A stretch of 46,222 nucleotides of DNA from Clostridiales bacterium (GCA_027318915.1 DAHVOH010000020.1:1-46222), one strand, 5' to 3'; positions 8,089 to 17,061 are shown, counted from the first letter of the stretch. Notes: generated by a model not told the origin, from the letters alone. Made by a program: numbers and translations.

Positions 8089-9564
8089 ATGGTCCGGGTC
8101 CGTTACGCGCCGAGCCCAACCGGTGCGCTGCACATCGGGGGTGTGCGCACCGCTCTGTTCAATTTCTTGTATGCGCGCCATCTGCAAGGCGCGTTCGTCC
8201 TCCGGATCGAGGACACGGACCGGGCTCGCGAGATGGAAGGATCGGCCAGCGCCATGATGGAGGGCCTTCGATCCCTCGGCATCGTCTGGGATGAAGGGCC
8301 CGACGTGGGCGGCGCCTATGGGCCATACCGCCAGTCGGAGCGCCTCGGGCTATACCGGCAGGCCGCCGAGCGCCTGGAGGCGGCGGGGTTGGTTTATCGT
8401 TGCTACTGTACGCCGGCCGAGCTTGACGAGGTGCGCCGGCGCCAGCAGGCGGCCGGGCTGCCGCCTCGCTACCCGGGGACCTGCCGCCACTTGACCGCCG
8501 CCGAGGCGGCGGCCCGGCACGGGACACCGTACGTGCTGCGCTTTGCCATGCCGCCGGCGGGAGAGACGGTCGTTCACGATCTGATTCGCGGCGCCGTGCG
8601 ATTTGACCACACGGTGCTGGACGACTTTGTCATCCAGAAGTCGGACGGGATGCCGGTCTACAATTTCGCCGTGGTGGTGGACGATGCCGCCATGCGGATC
8701 ACGCACGTGATACGGGGCGAGGAGCATCTGTCCAACACGCCGAAGCAGATCCTGCTGGCCCAGGCGCTCGGCTATGACCTGCCCCGTTTTGCCCATGTGC
8801 CCATGATTCTGGCTCCCGACCGGTCCAAACTCTCCAAACGCCACGGGGCCACGTCGGTGGCCGAATATCGTGATCTCGGCATTTTGCCCGAGGCCCTCGT
8901 CAACTACCTGGCTCTCCTGGGCTGGTCGCCGCCCGGCGAGCGCGAAATCTTCTCGCTCGGTGAGGCCGCCTCGTGGTTCGACTTGGACCGAGTGCAGCAC
9001 ACGGCCGCGATTTACGATCAAAAGAAGCTCGAGTGGATGAACGCGCAGTACCTGCGCCTCCTGCCACCCGACCGCGTCGCCCAAGCGGTGCGGCCGTTCC
9101 TGGCGGCGCTGGGCGTGCAGCCGGAGACGGCGGCGGTGACCCCGGCGGTGACGCTGGAAGACGCGGTCGTCTTGGTGCGCGAGCGAGCGCGCACCCTGGT
9201 CGATATGGCCGATCAGCTCGTGTTTTTGTATCAGCCGGTAAGCGCTTACGACGCGGCGGGGGTGGCCAAGCACTTCACGGCGGAGACGGGACCCCGCTTG
9301 GCGGCGTTGGCGTCCGCCGTGGAGGCCGCGCCGGTTTTTGATCCCGAGGCGCTGAACGCCCTCTACCAACAGCTGGCGGACGCGTGGGGAGTCAAGCGGG
9401 CCACCCTCATCCATCCCACCCGGCTCGCGCTGACGGGGCGGACGGTGGGGCCGGGCTTGTTCGAGTTGATGGCGGCGCTCGGCCGGCCGGAAGCCGTGCG
9501 CCGCCTCCGAGAGGCCGCTGCCCGCATCGCCGACGACGCGCTTACGCTTCGGCCCGCAGAGTAA
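8089..9564 (+). CDS. gltX: Glutamyl-tRNA synthetase
   Basis: The 491-residue class I synthetase charges tRNA-Glu, and in most Firmicutes also mischarges tRNA-Gln for the GatCAB route. The HIGH motif is H15-I-G-G18 in YAPSPTGALHIGG, and the KMSKS motif is K247-L-S-K-R251. A CYC cluster (YRCYCTPAE, about residue 103) matches the zinc-associated region. The ATG at 8089 follows GGGGGAG. The 3' end overlaps the convergent selD gene by 23 bases. A tRNA-Glu(CTC) and a tRNA-Gln(CTG) lie elsewhere in the window. Confidence 0.96.
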   Translation: MVRVRYAPSPTGALHIGGVRTALFNFLYARHLQGAFVLRIEDTDRAREMEGSASAMMEGLRSLGIVWDEGPDVGGAYGPYRQSERLGLYRQAAERLEAAGLVYRCYCTPAELDEVRRRQQAAGLPPRYPGTCRHLTAAEAAARHGTPYVLRFAMPPAGETVVHDLIRGAVRFDHTVLDDFVIQKSDGMPVYNFAVVVDDAAMRITHVIRGEEHLSNTPKQILLAQALGYDLPRFAHVPMILAPDRSKLSKRHGATSVAEYRDLGILPEALVNYLALLGWSPPGEREIFSLGEAASWFDLDRVQHTAAIYDQKKLEWMNAQYLRLLPPDRVAQAVRPFLAALGVQPETAAVTPAVTLEDAVVLVRERARTLVDMADQLVFLYQPVSAYDAAGVAKHFTAETGPRLAALASAVEAAPVFDPEALNALYQQLADAWGVKRATLIHPTRLALTGRTVGPGLFELMAALGRPEAVRRLREAAARIADDALTLRPAE

Positions 9565-10594
9565 TGCCCGGCGGCCCCGCCTCCACATGACCGATGCGCC
9601 ACAGGGGGACGCCGGCCTGCGCGGCGGCGGCCTCGAGGCGGGTCAGGTCGGCGCCGGCCACGGTGAACAGCAGGCCGCCGGAGGTCACGGCGTCAAACAG
9701 CAGCGCGGCGTCTGCCGCACTCAGCGTGTCGGGCGTGCGAACATGGGGTCCGAAGAAGGCGGCGTTGCTGCGGCTGCCGGCCGGGAAGCGGTCCTGCCGG
9801 GCCAGCTCCCGTGCGCCCGGCAGAACCGGAACGCGGCTCGGGTCGATGACCAGGTGGACGGCCGCGCCCTCCGCCATTTCCCATGCGTGGCCCAGCAGGC
9901 CAAAGCCGGTGACGTCGGTGCAGGCGGTGGGACCGCCGAGGCTCAAGAGCAGCTCCGCGGCGGCCCGATTGAGAGTGCTCATGGTGGTGAGGGTCGCCTC
10001 TTCCTGTTCCGGCGTCGCGATCCCGTCCTTGATGGCCTTGACCAAGACACCGGTGCCGATGGGCTTGCTCACATACAGCACGTCCCCGACCCGAGCCGTG
10101 CTGTTGCGCCAGATGTGCGCCGGGTCCACCACGCCGGTGACCGCGTAGCCCATCTTGGGTTCGGCGTCGTCGACCGAATGGCCGCCGAGCAGCGCCACGC
10201 CCGCGCTGTCCAGAACCGAGCGTCCGCCCTTCAACATCTCGCCCAAGACGGTCGGCGGCAGTTTCCCGGCCGGGAATCCCACCAGGTTCAGAGCGGTCAC
10301 GGGGCGAGCGCCCATGGCGTACACGTCCGACAGCGCATTGGCCGCCGCCACCACCCCGAACCGATACGGGTCGTCGACGACCGGCGTGAAGTAGTCGACG
10401 GTCTGCACCAGCGCGGTGCCATCGTCCAAGCGGAACACGCCCGCATCGTCATGGGTGTCCAGTCCCACCAGAATGCGGTCGTCGGGGGACGCCGGGCCCA
10501 ATATGGTCAATGCCGCGTCTAGGTCACCCGGACCTAGCTTGCAGCCTCAGCCGGATTTGCTGGTCATCGCCGTCAGGCGAATCGTCTTGGCCAT
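9542..10594 (-). CDS. selD: Selenophosphate synthetase, itself a selenoprotein (in-frame UGA = Sec16)
   Basis: SelD makes selenophosphate from selenide and ATP, the selenium donor for Sec-tRNA. A frame reading the UGA as stop loses the catalytic N-terminus and would have to begin at a TTG with LTILGPASPDD. Reading upstream in the same frame gives an ATG at 10594 and MAKTIRLTAMTSKSG-U-GCKLGPGDLD. The UGA (10547-10549) falls exactly at the family's catalytic Cys/Sec in the (S)G-U/C-GCK motif. The full length is then 350 residues, normal for SelD, with the expected VQTVDYFTP and GGHSVDDAEPKMG motifs downstream. A hairpin follows the UGA. The 3' end overlaps gltX. The host should therefore have SelA, SelB and tRNA-Sec, none of which is in the window. 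Confidence 0.93.
10519..10537 (-). promoter_or_regulatory. Candidate bacterial SECIS hairpin in selD
   Basis: Read on the selD strand, CTAGGTC-CGGGT-GACCTAG forms a perfect 7-bp stem with a 5-nt GG-containing loop. It starts 10 nt after the UGA codon. Bacterial SECIS elements lie directly behind the UGA with a short stem and a G-rich apical loop read by SelB, so position and shape fit. The stem is also compatible with the coding sequence (LGPGDLD). Confidence 0.75.
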
Positions 10595-10651
10595 CGGTCC
10601 CCACCTTCTCCCCGCCATGGGTCCAGGGTACCATAGGGCAGGGGGCGAGGC

Positions 10652-11821
10652 ATGAGTCAGGTTTTGCGGCTGAAACCGGGGCGGCATCGGGTGCTGGCCG
10701 GATGTCCATGGATTTTTCGGGGAGAATTGCTGGCCCACGAACCGCCGGCGGCGCCGGAGGTGGACATCCTGGATGCCGATGGGCGCTTTGTGGGGCGTGG
10801 CCTCTACAGTCCCACGTCCAGCATTGCCGTCCGGTTGTGGGTATGGAGCCGCCGGGAGGCGGTGGACGAAGCGCTGCTGGTCCATCGCCTCGAACGCGCC
10901 GTGTCACTCCGGCCCAGCGCCGACCCGTCCACCGGCGCGCAGCGTTTGGTGAACGCCGAGGCAGACGGCCTGCCGGGCCTGGTGGTGGATCGCTACGGCC
11001 CCATGATTGTGGTGGAGGTCTCGTTCCATCCCCTGGAGCGATGGCTGCCGGTCATTGCCAAGACGCTGTCGGCGCTGCCCGGCGTGCATGGCGTCTATGA
11101 ACGGGGACAGCTGGCCGTCCGGCGCCATGAGGCGCTAGCGTTGGAAGATCGGCTGCTGGCCGGAGCGCTCGTGAATCCCGTCACCGTGGTGGAGAACGGG
11201 CTCTCCTATCAAGTCGACCTGGTGGGCGGACAAAAGACGGGGCACTACCTGGATCAGGCGGCCAACCGCTTGGCGGTGGCGCGCTATGCGGCCGGGGGAG
11301 AGGTGCTGGACATGTTCTCCCACACGGGGGGCTTCGCGCTGTCGGCGCTGGCCCATGGCGCCCGCCAGGCGATGGCCGTTGACCAGGACGAAGAGGCCCT
11401 GGCGGTGGCTGAACAGAACGCCCGCGGCAACGGGCTGGCCGACCGCTTTCGGACGGAGTCCGCCAACGCGTTTGACTGGCTCAGACGCGAAAGTCAGGGA
11501 GGTCCCCGCTTTGATTTGGTGGTGCTGGACCCACCCGCCTTCACCAAGTCCCGCGACGCGGTGGCCGGCGCGCTCAGAGGGTATAAGGAGATCAATCTGC
11601 GGGCCGCCCGGCTGCTCAAGCCCGGAGGCATTCTGGCGACGTGCAGCTGTTCGTTCCACGTCGATTTGGACGCGTTTATCGAGGTGGTGGGATCCGCCCT
11701 GCATGATGCGCACCGAGAGGGGCGCTTGGTGGAGGTGCGGGGGCAGGCGCCGGACCATCCCTCCCATCCGCTGCTGCCCGAATCGCGCTATCTCAAGTGC
11801 CTCATCCTGGCCCTGGACTAG
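10652..11821 (+). CDS. rlmI: Class I SAM-dependent rRNA methyltransferase (RlmI-like, 23S rRNA m5C)
   Basis: The 389-residue protein has an N-terminal PUA-like domain (KPGRHRVLAGCPWIFRGEL, about 8-26). An EEHAD-like middle domain follows, then a Rossmann methyltransferase domain with motif I VLDMFSHTGGFAL (about 216), acidic motif II VDQDE, motif IV DPPAF (about 293) and the catalytic cysteine region TCSCSFH (about 332). RlmI methylates C1962 of 23S rRNA; related enzymes may target other sites, so the exact base is inferred. It is divergent from selD with about 57 bases between the starts. Confidence 0.85.
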   Translation: MSQVLRLKPGRHRVLAGCPWIFRGELLAHEPPAAPEVDILDADGRFVGRGLYSPTSSIAVRLWVWSRREAVDEALLVHRLERAVSLRPSADPSTGAQRLVNAEADGLPGLVVDRYGPMIVVEVSFHPLERWLPVIAKTLSALPGVHGVYERGQLAVRRHEALALEDRLLAGALVNPVTVVENGLSYQVDLVGGQKTGHYLDQAANRLAVARYAAGGEVLDMFSHTGGFALSALAHGARQAMAVDQDEEALAVAEQNARGNGLADRFRTESANAFDWLRRESQGGPRFDLVVLDPPAFTKSRDAVAGALRGYKEINLRAARLLKPGGILATCSCSFHVDLDAFIEVVGSALHDAHREGRLVEVRGQAPDHPSHPLLPESRYLKCLILALD

Positions 11822-11847
11822 ACCGACGCCCGTGGCGCCGGCGGCCT

Positions 11848-13158
11848 CTAGCCGGCGGCCGCGTCGCCGGGCGCGGTCGGCGCAATCTGCCCGCTGGCTT
11901 GCTCCAGGGAGAGGCCGCGGGGCTCCGGCAGCACCAGCAGCGTGAGCGCGGCGCCCAGCACAGCGGCGACGGCCAGGATTCCCATCAAGCCCGGCAGCTT
12001 CAGCTGCACCAAGATGAGGGGGAACAGAAACGCGCCCAGGAAGGCCCCGAACTTGCCCGCGGCGGCGGAGATGCCGTTGGCGGTGCCCCGCACTTCGACC
12101 GGAAACAGTTCGGCCGGGTAGACAAAGGTGGTGGTGTTGGGACCAAATTCAATGAAGAAGTAACTGAGTCCGTAGATGGCCAGGAACAGCCAGGGCGTGG
12201 CCGTCACGCCCGGCACCAGGGCCAGAACCCCGTACGCGGCCGCCATTACGCCGAATCCCAGCACCTGAATCAGCCGGCGACCGAGGCGATCCATCGTCGC
12301 GGCGGCCACCCAGTAGCCCGGCAACGCGGCCACCAAAAAGATGAGGCCGGCCAGGGCCACCCGGTCCAGGAGGGCGGAGTGGGGGGTGAGCGCCTTGAGA
12401 ATCAACGAGGAGGAAACGCTGTTGCCGTAGAAGGCTATATCCAGGAGGAACCAGGACCCGGCGGTGCCCATCAGGCGCAGAAGAAATTTCCGGTCCCACA
12501 GCCGGTGCTGGACGGTGTCCGCTTGATTGCTGACCGCCTGTTTGATGGCGAAACGGGGCGTTTCACTCATGGTGACCCGAAGGTAACCGACGACCAGCGC
12601 CGGCAGGGCGCCGAATCCCAGCATGAGGCGCCACGCCAGATCGTGGGGGACGCCGCTGGCCAAGAGCACGGTGGCATACAGCGGACCCAGCACCAGCCCG
12701 AGCCCCTGCATCGCAAACACGGTGGCGATGAGGCGGCCGCGCCGACTGCGGTGCGAGAATTCCGAGGCGATGATGGAACTGGTGGAGTAGTCGCCGCCGA
12801 TGGCCAGGCCCATGACGGCGCGCAGAACCAACAAGGTGCTAAAGTTGGGGGCGAAGGCCGACAGCAGTGCCGCCGCCGTCAAGATGACGGATTCGGCAAT
12901 GGCCATGGTGCGGCGTCCCAAGCGGTCGGCGAGGCGGCCGAACACGAGCGATCCGGCCACGGCCGCCAGCAGCGAGGTACTGTTGAGCCACATGAGCTGC
13001 GTGGTGCCGAGGGACCAGAGGGGAGTCAGCAAGGCGGTCACCGTGCCGATGATGAACAGATCGTAGGCATCGGTGAAAAATCCGAGCCCCGCCGTCAGCA
13101 CCATTCGTGTGCGCGGGCCCTGCTGCATGGCGTCGTCGACGCTGTCCCAGGTGGCCAT
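11848..13158 (-). CDS. MFS transporter, phosphate:H+ symporter (PHS) type
   Basis: The 436-residue protein has about 12 hydrophobic segments. The N-terminal AGLGFFTDAYDLFIIG and the first-half loop GGDYSTSSIIASEFSHR closely match the signatures of the phosphate:H+ symporters (Pho84/PHT1 family: GFFTDAYDLF and GGDYPLS). Two RxGRR-type MFS loops follow TM2 (RLADRLGRRTM) and TM8 (MDRLGRRLI). Inorganic phosphate is the likely substrate, although related carriers take organic acids. It is convergent with the methyltransferase gene and divergent from the ABC exporter operon. Confidence 0.8.
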   Translation of the reverse strand: MATWDSVDDAMQQGPRTRMVLTAGLGFFTDAYDLFIIGTVTALLTPLWSLGTTQLMWLNSTSLLAAVAGSLVFGRLADRLGRRTMAIAESVILTAAALLSAFAPNFSTLLVLRAVMGLAIGGDYSTSSIIASEFSHRSRRGRLIATVFAMQGLGLVLGPLYATVLLASGVPHDLAWRLMLGFGALPALVVGYLRVTMSETPRFAIKQAVSNQADTVQHRLWDRKFLLRLMGTAGSWFLLDIAFYGNSVSSSLILKALTPHSALLDRVALAGLIFLVAALPGYWVAAATMDRLGRRLIQVLGFGVMAAAYGVLALVPGVTATPWLFLAIYGLSYFFIEFGPNTTTFVYPAELFPVEVRGTANGISAAAGKFGAFLGAFLFPLILVQLKLPGLMGILAVAAVLGAALTLLVLPEPRGLSLEQASGQIAPTAPGDAAAG

Positions 13159-13221
13159 TGCGTCCCTTCTTCCTCGTGATAGGGTGCGGCGCCTTGATGC
13201 TTTTAGCCTAGAGAACTTGTG

Positions 13222-13247
13222 TTAACGGTCCGTGACCGGGCCGTTAA
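13222..13247. promoter_or_regulatory. Inverted repeat between the MFS and ABC exporter genes
   Basis: TTAACGG and CCGTTAA form a perfect 7-bp inverted repeat with a 12-bp spacer. The spacer partly holds a second short palindrome (CGGTC-CGT-GACCG). It lies about 40 bases upstream of the ABC exporter start and 64 bases from the MFS start. It could be an operator serving both directions or an RNA hairpin in the exporter leader. No cognate regulator is evident nearby. Confidence 0.4.
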
Positions 13248-13285
13248 GATTGGGTTAATCACGCGAAGGAACAGGGAGGGCTCCG

Positions 13286-14197
13286 GTGGCAGTTGTTCAC
13301 GCCGAGAATCTGCAAAAGCGCTATGGATCGTTTGAGGCGGTGCGGGGCCTCACGTTCGACGTGCAGGAGGGCGAATGCTTCGCGTTCCTGGGGCCCAACG
13401 GCGCCGGAAAATCCAGCACCATCCGCATGATTTGCTGTCAGAGTCCCGTGACGGCCGGCATTTTGACGGTGTTCGGCCAACGGGCCGATCCTCACGCCAT
13501 CGCCGTCAAACGACGGTTGGGCGTGGTGGCGCAAGACGACTATCTGGATCCGGAGCTGACGGTGGAGGAAAACTTAGTGCTCCACGGGCGATTTTATGGC
13601 TTGTCGGGACGGGAAGCCGGGGCCCGGGCCGATGACCTGTTGGAATTCATGCAGCTGGAAGCCAAGAAGGGCCAACGGGTCAAAGAACTGTCGGGCGGGA
13701 TGCGACGGCGGCTGGTGATTGCCCGGGGCCTGATTGGGCGCCCGCAGCTGCTGGTGCTGGACGAGCCCACGACCGGCCTCGACCCGCAGGCGCGTCTCTT
13801 GGTCTGGACGCGCCTGCGGGAATTGACACGGGACGGGGTCACCCTCATTGTCACCACGCATTACATGGAAGAGGCCGCCCGGCTGGCCGACCGTCTGGTG
13901 GTGATGGACCATGGCCTGATTCTGGACCGTGGTACTCCGGCCGACTTGGTGGACCGTATCGCCGGGACCGAGGCGGTTGACGTCTGGGGCCTGGAGCCGG
14001 CCTATGCGGAGCGGCTCGTGGGTTCCGTGGGTCGGGTGGAGGTGCGCGGTGACGCTTTGGCCATTTTGAGCCGGCACGGGGCGGCGGTGATTGAACGGCT
14101 CAACGCCGGCCCCATTGCCCCGGAGCGCTTGCAGCTGCGCCCGGCCAGTCTGGAGGACGTGTTCTTGCTGTTGACGGGAAAGGAGCTGCGCGAATGA
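13286..14197 (+). CDS. ABC exporter ATP-binding protein (NodI/CcmA/NatA-like)
   Basis: The 303-residue protein has Walker A GPNGAGKSS (about 37-45), Q-loop, signature LSGGMRRRL (about 139-147), Walker B LLVLDEPTTGLDP and the switch His in TTHYMEEA. The roughly 85-residue C-terminal extension is typical of ABC-2 type exporters of drugs or polysaccharides. It starts with GTG behind AGGGAGGG, and its stop overlaps the permease ATG by 4 bases (ATGA). With the permease and the LspA-like gene it forms a translationally coupled operon. The cargo is not predictable. Confidence 0.92.
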   Translation: MAVVHAENLQKRYGSFEAVRGLTFDVQEGECFAFLGPNGAGKSSTIRMICCQSPVTAGILTVFGQRADPHAIAVKRRLGVVAQDDYLDPELTVEENLVLHGRFYGLSGREAGARADDLLEFMQLEAKKGQRVKELSGGMRRRLVIARGLIGRPQLLVLDEPTTGLDPQARLLVWTRLRELTRDGVTLIVTTHYMEEAARLADRLVVMDHGLILDRGTPADLVDRIAGTEAVDVWGLEPAYAERLVGSVGRVEVRGDALAILSRHGAAVIERLNAGPIAPERLQLRPASLEDVFLLLTGKELRE

Positions 14198-14970
14198 CCG
14201 TGGTGTGGCCCCGATTCACTCGTCAAGCCCGCATGGTGTGGTACCGCGACTATCTGAGCTGGGTGAAGAACTATAAGAGCTCGATTCTGTTGAACTTCGG
14301 GGAGCCGTTCACCAATCTGCTGGCGTTGGGGTTCGGCCTCGGCGCCTATGTGGCCAAGATGAACGGAGACCCGTTCATCGACTTTATCGGTCCCGGGCTG
14401 CTCATGGTGACGGCCATGAATGCCGTGACCTTTGACATGGGGTTTGAAGGGTATGACCGGCTCAACGACTCGCAGATCTACAGCGGCATGGTCAGCGCGC
14501 CCATCCTGGTGAGCGAGATCGTGGGCGGAGAAATGCTGTGGGAAATCACCCGCTCGCTGCTGTACGGCAGCGTGTTCTTTCTGGTCCTGCTGGTTCTGGG
14601 CCTGGTGCACTCCTGGTGGGCGGTGCTTCTGCCGGTGCCCCTGATTCTGACCGGCGTTCTGTTTGCGGCGCCGGCGCTGTGGGTGGCGGCCGCCGCCCGC
14701 GCGCACGAGCAGCTGTTCTACTACTACACCCTGGTGATCACCCCGCTGTTTTTGTTTTCCGGGGTGTTCTTCCCCATCGGCCGACTGCCGCACCTCGTGC
14801 AGGACATCATCTTGGCGCTGCCGCTGTACCACGCCGTCGACCTGGGGCGTTCGCTGATCCTGGGCCAGGTGGGCATGCACGACGTGTTCGACCTGGCTTG
14901 GCTGATTGGCTACACGGTCCTGCTGATGATGGTGCCGGGGCGGATACTGGAACGCAGGCTGGTGGGATGA
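14194..14970 (+). CDS. ABC-2 type permease (NodJ-like)
   Basis: The 258-residue integral membrane protein has about six hydrophobic segments. It carries the NodJ/ABC-2 pattern: an amphipathic N-terminus (WYRDYLSWVKNYKSS), a central FDMGFEGYDRL loop, and the conserved PLFLFSGVFFPIGRLP stretch near residue 185. Together with the upstream ATPase it should form a 2+2 exporter. Its stop codon overlaps the start of the LspA-like gene (ATGA), so all three products are probably made in fixed ratio. Confidence 0.9.
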   Translation: MTVVWPRFTRQARMVWYRDYLSWVKNYKSSILLNFGEPFTNLLALGFGLGAYVAKMNGDPFIDFIGPGLLMVTAMNAVTFDMGFEGYDRLNDSQIYSGMVSAPILVSEIVGGEMLWEITRSLLYGSVFFLVLLVLGLVHSWWAVLLPVPLILTGVLFAAPALWVAAAARAHEQLFYYYTLVITPLFLFSGVFFPIGRLPHLVQDIILALPLYHAVDLGRSLILGQVGMHDVFDLAWLIGYTVLLMMVPGRILERRLVG

Positions 14971-15467
14971 TGGCGGAACACAGGCTGCCCCCCTACGGCG
15001 GACCGGTGCTGGTGGGGCTCGGAACCCTGGCGGCGGCGTGGATCACCGGCGCGGTCATGAGCGAAGCCCGCCCAGTGCGTTTGGTCTACAACACCGGCAT
15101 CAGTTTCGGCATGTTGGCTACCCACCCGGCAGCGGCCACCGGCCTCGAAGTGCTCGGATTGGCGGGCCTGGCGGTGCTGGCCGTCTATGCGCGGCGCCTG
15201 CGCTTCCCCATCGCCGTCGTGCTGGGCGGGGGGCTGGCCAACCTGCTGGTGCGGTTGACGACCGGCCACATTGTGGACTATTGGCACGTGCCCCCGTATC
15301 CCTACTGGTTCAACTTGGCCGACGTGTTCATTCGGATCGGATTGCTGGCGCTGGTGGTCGTCTGGCTTCGCGGGCACGGCGCGGAGCGGGCGCCCTCGGC
15401 CAAGACGCCGCGGGACCGGGCGCGGAACGGGCCGAACGCGGTCAATCCAGCGGATCGCGGCGAATAA
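14967..15467 (+). CDS. LspA-like membrane protein (lipoprotein signal peptidase family)
   Basis: The 166-residue product has about four membrane segments and clear LspA features: NTGISFGML (LspA: N-x-G-x-x-F-G), GGGLANLLVRLTTGHIVDY, and WFNLADVFIRIG. The two aspartates of the LspA catalytic dyad are kept (IVDY and NLAD), but the Asp of the usual N-L-x-D-R box is Val here (NLLVR). It ends in a hydrophilic Arg/Pro tail. LspA cleaves lipoprotein signal peptides. Sitting as the third coupled gene of an ABC exporter operon is unusual and suggests a dedicated role. Whether it is the cell's only LspA cannot be told here. Confidence 0.72.
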   Translation: MMAEHRLPPYGGPVLVGLGTLAAAWITGAVMSEARPVRLVYNTGISFGMLATHPAAATGLEVLGLAGLAVLAVYARRLRFPIAVVLGGGLANLLVRLTTGHIVDYWHVPPYPYWFNLADVFIRIGLLALVVVWLRGHGAERAPSAKTPRDRARNGPNAVNPADRGE

Positions 15468-16365
15468 CGCCCGTCAAGCAATGCATGGCGCCGCCGGCCT
15501 TTTCGATCTCGCTGACATCCACCTCGATGGCCTCGATGTGGTGGCGCTCCAGAAGCCGGCGGCTCGCGGGGTAGCCGGCCGGCATCACGACGCGTCCGGG
15601 AGCCAGGGCGACGAAATTGATGCCCATCCCGGGCACCGCATCCAGCACCTCGGCTTCGATGATGCGGACGTCGAGGCGGCGGAGCTCCTCTACGGCGTCA
15701 AAAGGCATTTGCCAGGGATTGATCACCACCGTCCGCCGGTCCACCACGTTCATGCAGCCGTCCAGGTGAATCTGATTGACGGGGACGGCGCAGCGAATGA
15801 CGTGGGACACTCCCATGCGGGCCAGTTGGTCCGCCACTTGATCGGCGCCTTCGGCATTGGTGCGCGAACTGACGGCCACCACGGCCAGATCGCGGTCCAC
15901 CATCAGCGCCGACGCGCCGTCAAAGGTGCCGTCGCCGGCGACCGTGCGCAGAATGGGCACGCCGCGCCGAGCCAGCGTGGCACCCACCGCCCTTTCCTCC
16001 CCCCGCCGGGCTCTATGGCCCGGCCGGGCCAGGATGGCGCCTTCGGTGGCCATGAACAGGAGGTCGCGCACAAACAGGGCATTGGGCAAATCCTCCCGCT
16101 GGCCCTCGACGAAGACGACGTCAACCCCGTGCGAGCGGTATACCTCCACCAGCTGGTCAAACTGGGCGACAAGCCGCTCCGGGTCGACGGTCTCGAAAAA
16201 AAGCCAGTCCTGGAAATTGGCGGGCGTCACGACACGAAGCTCGGCACCCGGCCGATGCATGAGCACGGTCCGCAGGGGCCCGCACTCCGAGTCCGCGCCC
16301 ACAAACCCCCACAATGCCGCCAAATCGTGCTGAAACGCCGTCGTCGGACCGGTTTGTCTGGTCAT
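15442..16365 (-). CDS. Amidinotransferase-fold (arginine deiminase / DDAH superfamily) enzyme
   Basis: The 307-residue protein has the guanidine-modifying beta/alpha propeller signatures. These are NALFVRDLLFMATEGAILARP (compare the P-D-A-V-F-x-R-D motif), the catalytic-histidine strand NQIHLDGCMNVV, GMGINFVAL, and the C-terminal catalytic cysteine GGAMHCLTG. Members hydrolyse or transfer the amidino group of arginine, dimethylarginine or related compounds; the exact substrate cannot be set from sequence. I chose the ATG at 16365 behind GGGCAGGGCG; the open frame continues upstream as low-quality Arg/Pro-rich sequence. Its last 26 bases overlap the convergent LspA-like gene. Confidence 0.8.
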   Translation of the reverse strand: MTRQTGPTTAFQHDLAALWGFVGADSECGPLRTVLMHRPGAELRVVTPANFQDWLFFETVDPERLVAQFDQLVEVYRSHGVDVVFVEGQREDLPNALFVRDLLFMATEGAILARPGHRARRGEERAVGATLARRGVPILRTVAGDGTFDGASALMVDRDLAVVAVSSRTNAEGADQVADQLARMGVSHVIRCAVPVNQIHLDGCMNVVDRRTVVINPWQMPFDAVEELRRLDVRIIEAEVLDAVPGMGINFVALAPGRVVMPAGYPASRRLLERHHIEAIEVDVSEIEKAGGAMHCLTGVIRRDPLD

Positions 16366-16557
16366 CTGATCGCCCTGCCCTTCTCTGCCGGCACCCTGCC
16401 GAGGGACGCCTCTCCTTATACCATTCGCGCCCCCGAGGCGCCCTCCTGTATCGGTCGGGGACACGGGGGCGGTTCGAAGTGGTCCGGACGTTTCCGGCCC
16501 CTCGGGTTGCGGCCGTGGCGGGTCACCGCACCGCGCCGGACGCGTTTCGCCAACACG

Positions 16558-16589
16558 AGGCCCCGGAGCGTCGGAGCGCCCCGGGGCCT
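16558..16589 (-). terminator. Strong hairpin after the IscA-like gene, possible terminator
   Basis: AGGCCCCGG and CCGGGGCCT form a perfect 9-bp stem about 47 bases beyond the stop of the IscA-type gene. There is no T-run on the reverse strand, so it may act Rho-dependently, act as a pause site, or do nothing. Confidence 0.4.
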
Positions 16590-16635
16590 GGTCCAAACGG
16601 TCAAACCCGATGAAGGCCGTCGCCCTCCTGCACCC

Positions 16636-16992
16636 TCAGTGGCTGCAGCTTGCCGGCGCGCCTTTGCCGTCCTTGGTCCGGAACGAATGGCCGCACCCGC
16701 AGGATGACACCGCGTTCGGATTTTCCACGGCAAACCCGGCGCCCATCAAAGAGTTCACGTAGTCCACCTGGCTGCCGTCCAGGTAGGGCAGGCTTTCCCG
16801 GTCAATGATGACCGACACGCCTTCCTGCTGAAACACTTCATCGTCGTCATGCACTTCATCCAGCGCCATGCCGTACGAGAACCCGCTGCATCCGCCCTTG
16901 CTGACGTAGATGCGGAGCGCCAGCCCGTCATGCTGGGTCATGAACTCCTTCACCTTGTCCCGCGCGGCCTCGGTCAGGCTGATCATGGGCAT
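16636..16992 (-). CDS. HesB/IscA/ErpA-type iron-sulfur cluster carrier
   Basis: The 118-residue A-type carrier has the three conserved cysteines: GGCSG (about residue 36) and the C-terminal SSCGCG pair. It delivers Fe-S clusters to apo-proteins. That role fits a genome rich in [4Fe-4S] proteins such as the sHdr system. The start ATG at 16992 (MPMISLTEAA) follows AAGGAGGG; an upstream in-frame start has no ribosome binding site. It has a Lys/Gly/Ala tail after the CGC motif. It appears monocistronic. Confidence 0.92.
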   Translation of the reverse strand: MPMISLTEAARDKVKEFMTQHDGLALRIYVSKGGCSGFSYGMALDEVHDDDEVFQQEGVSVIIDRESLPYLDGSQVDYVNSLMGAGFAVENPNAVSSCGCGHSFRTKDGKGAPASCSH

Positions 16993-17061
16993 TGCCCTCC
17001 TTCGGTTCGTGGAGTCTTCGAGTATCACCAATACGGGGCCGGAGCCCTTTTTTGTATCATA

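Noticed and set aside
9542..10510. selD as a truncated pseudogene or a gene starting at a TTG
   Set aside because: Reading the UGA as Sec restores the catalytic motif, a normal start and normal length, and a hairpin follows.
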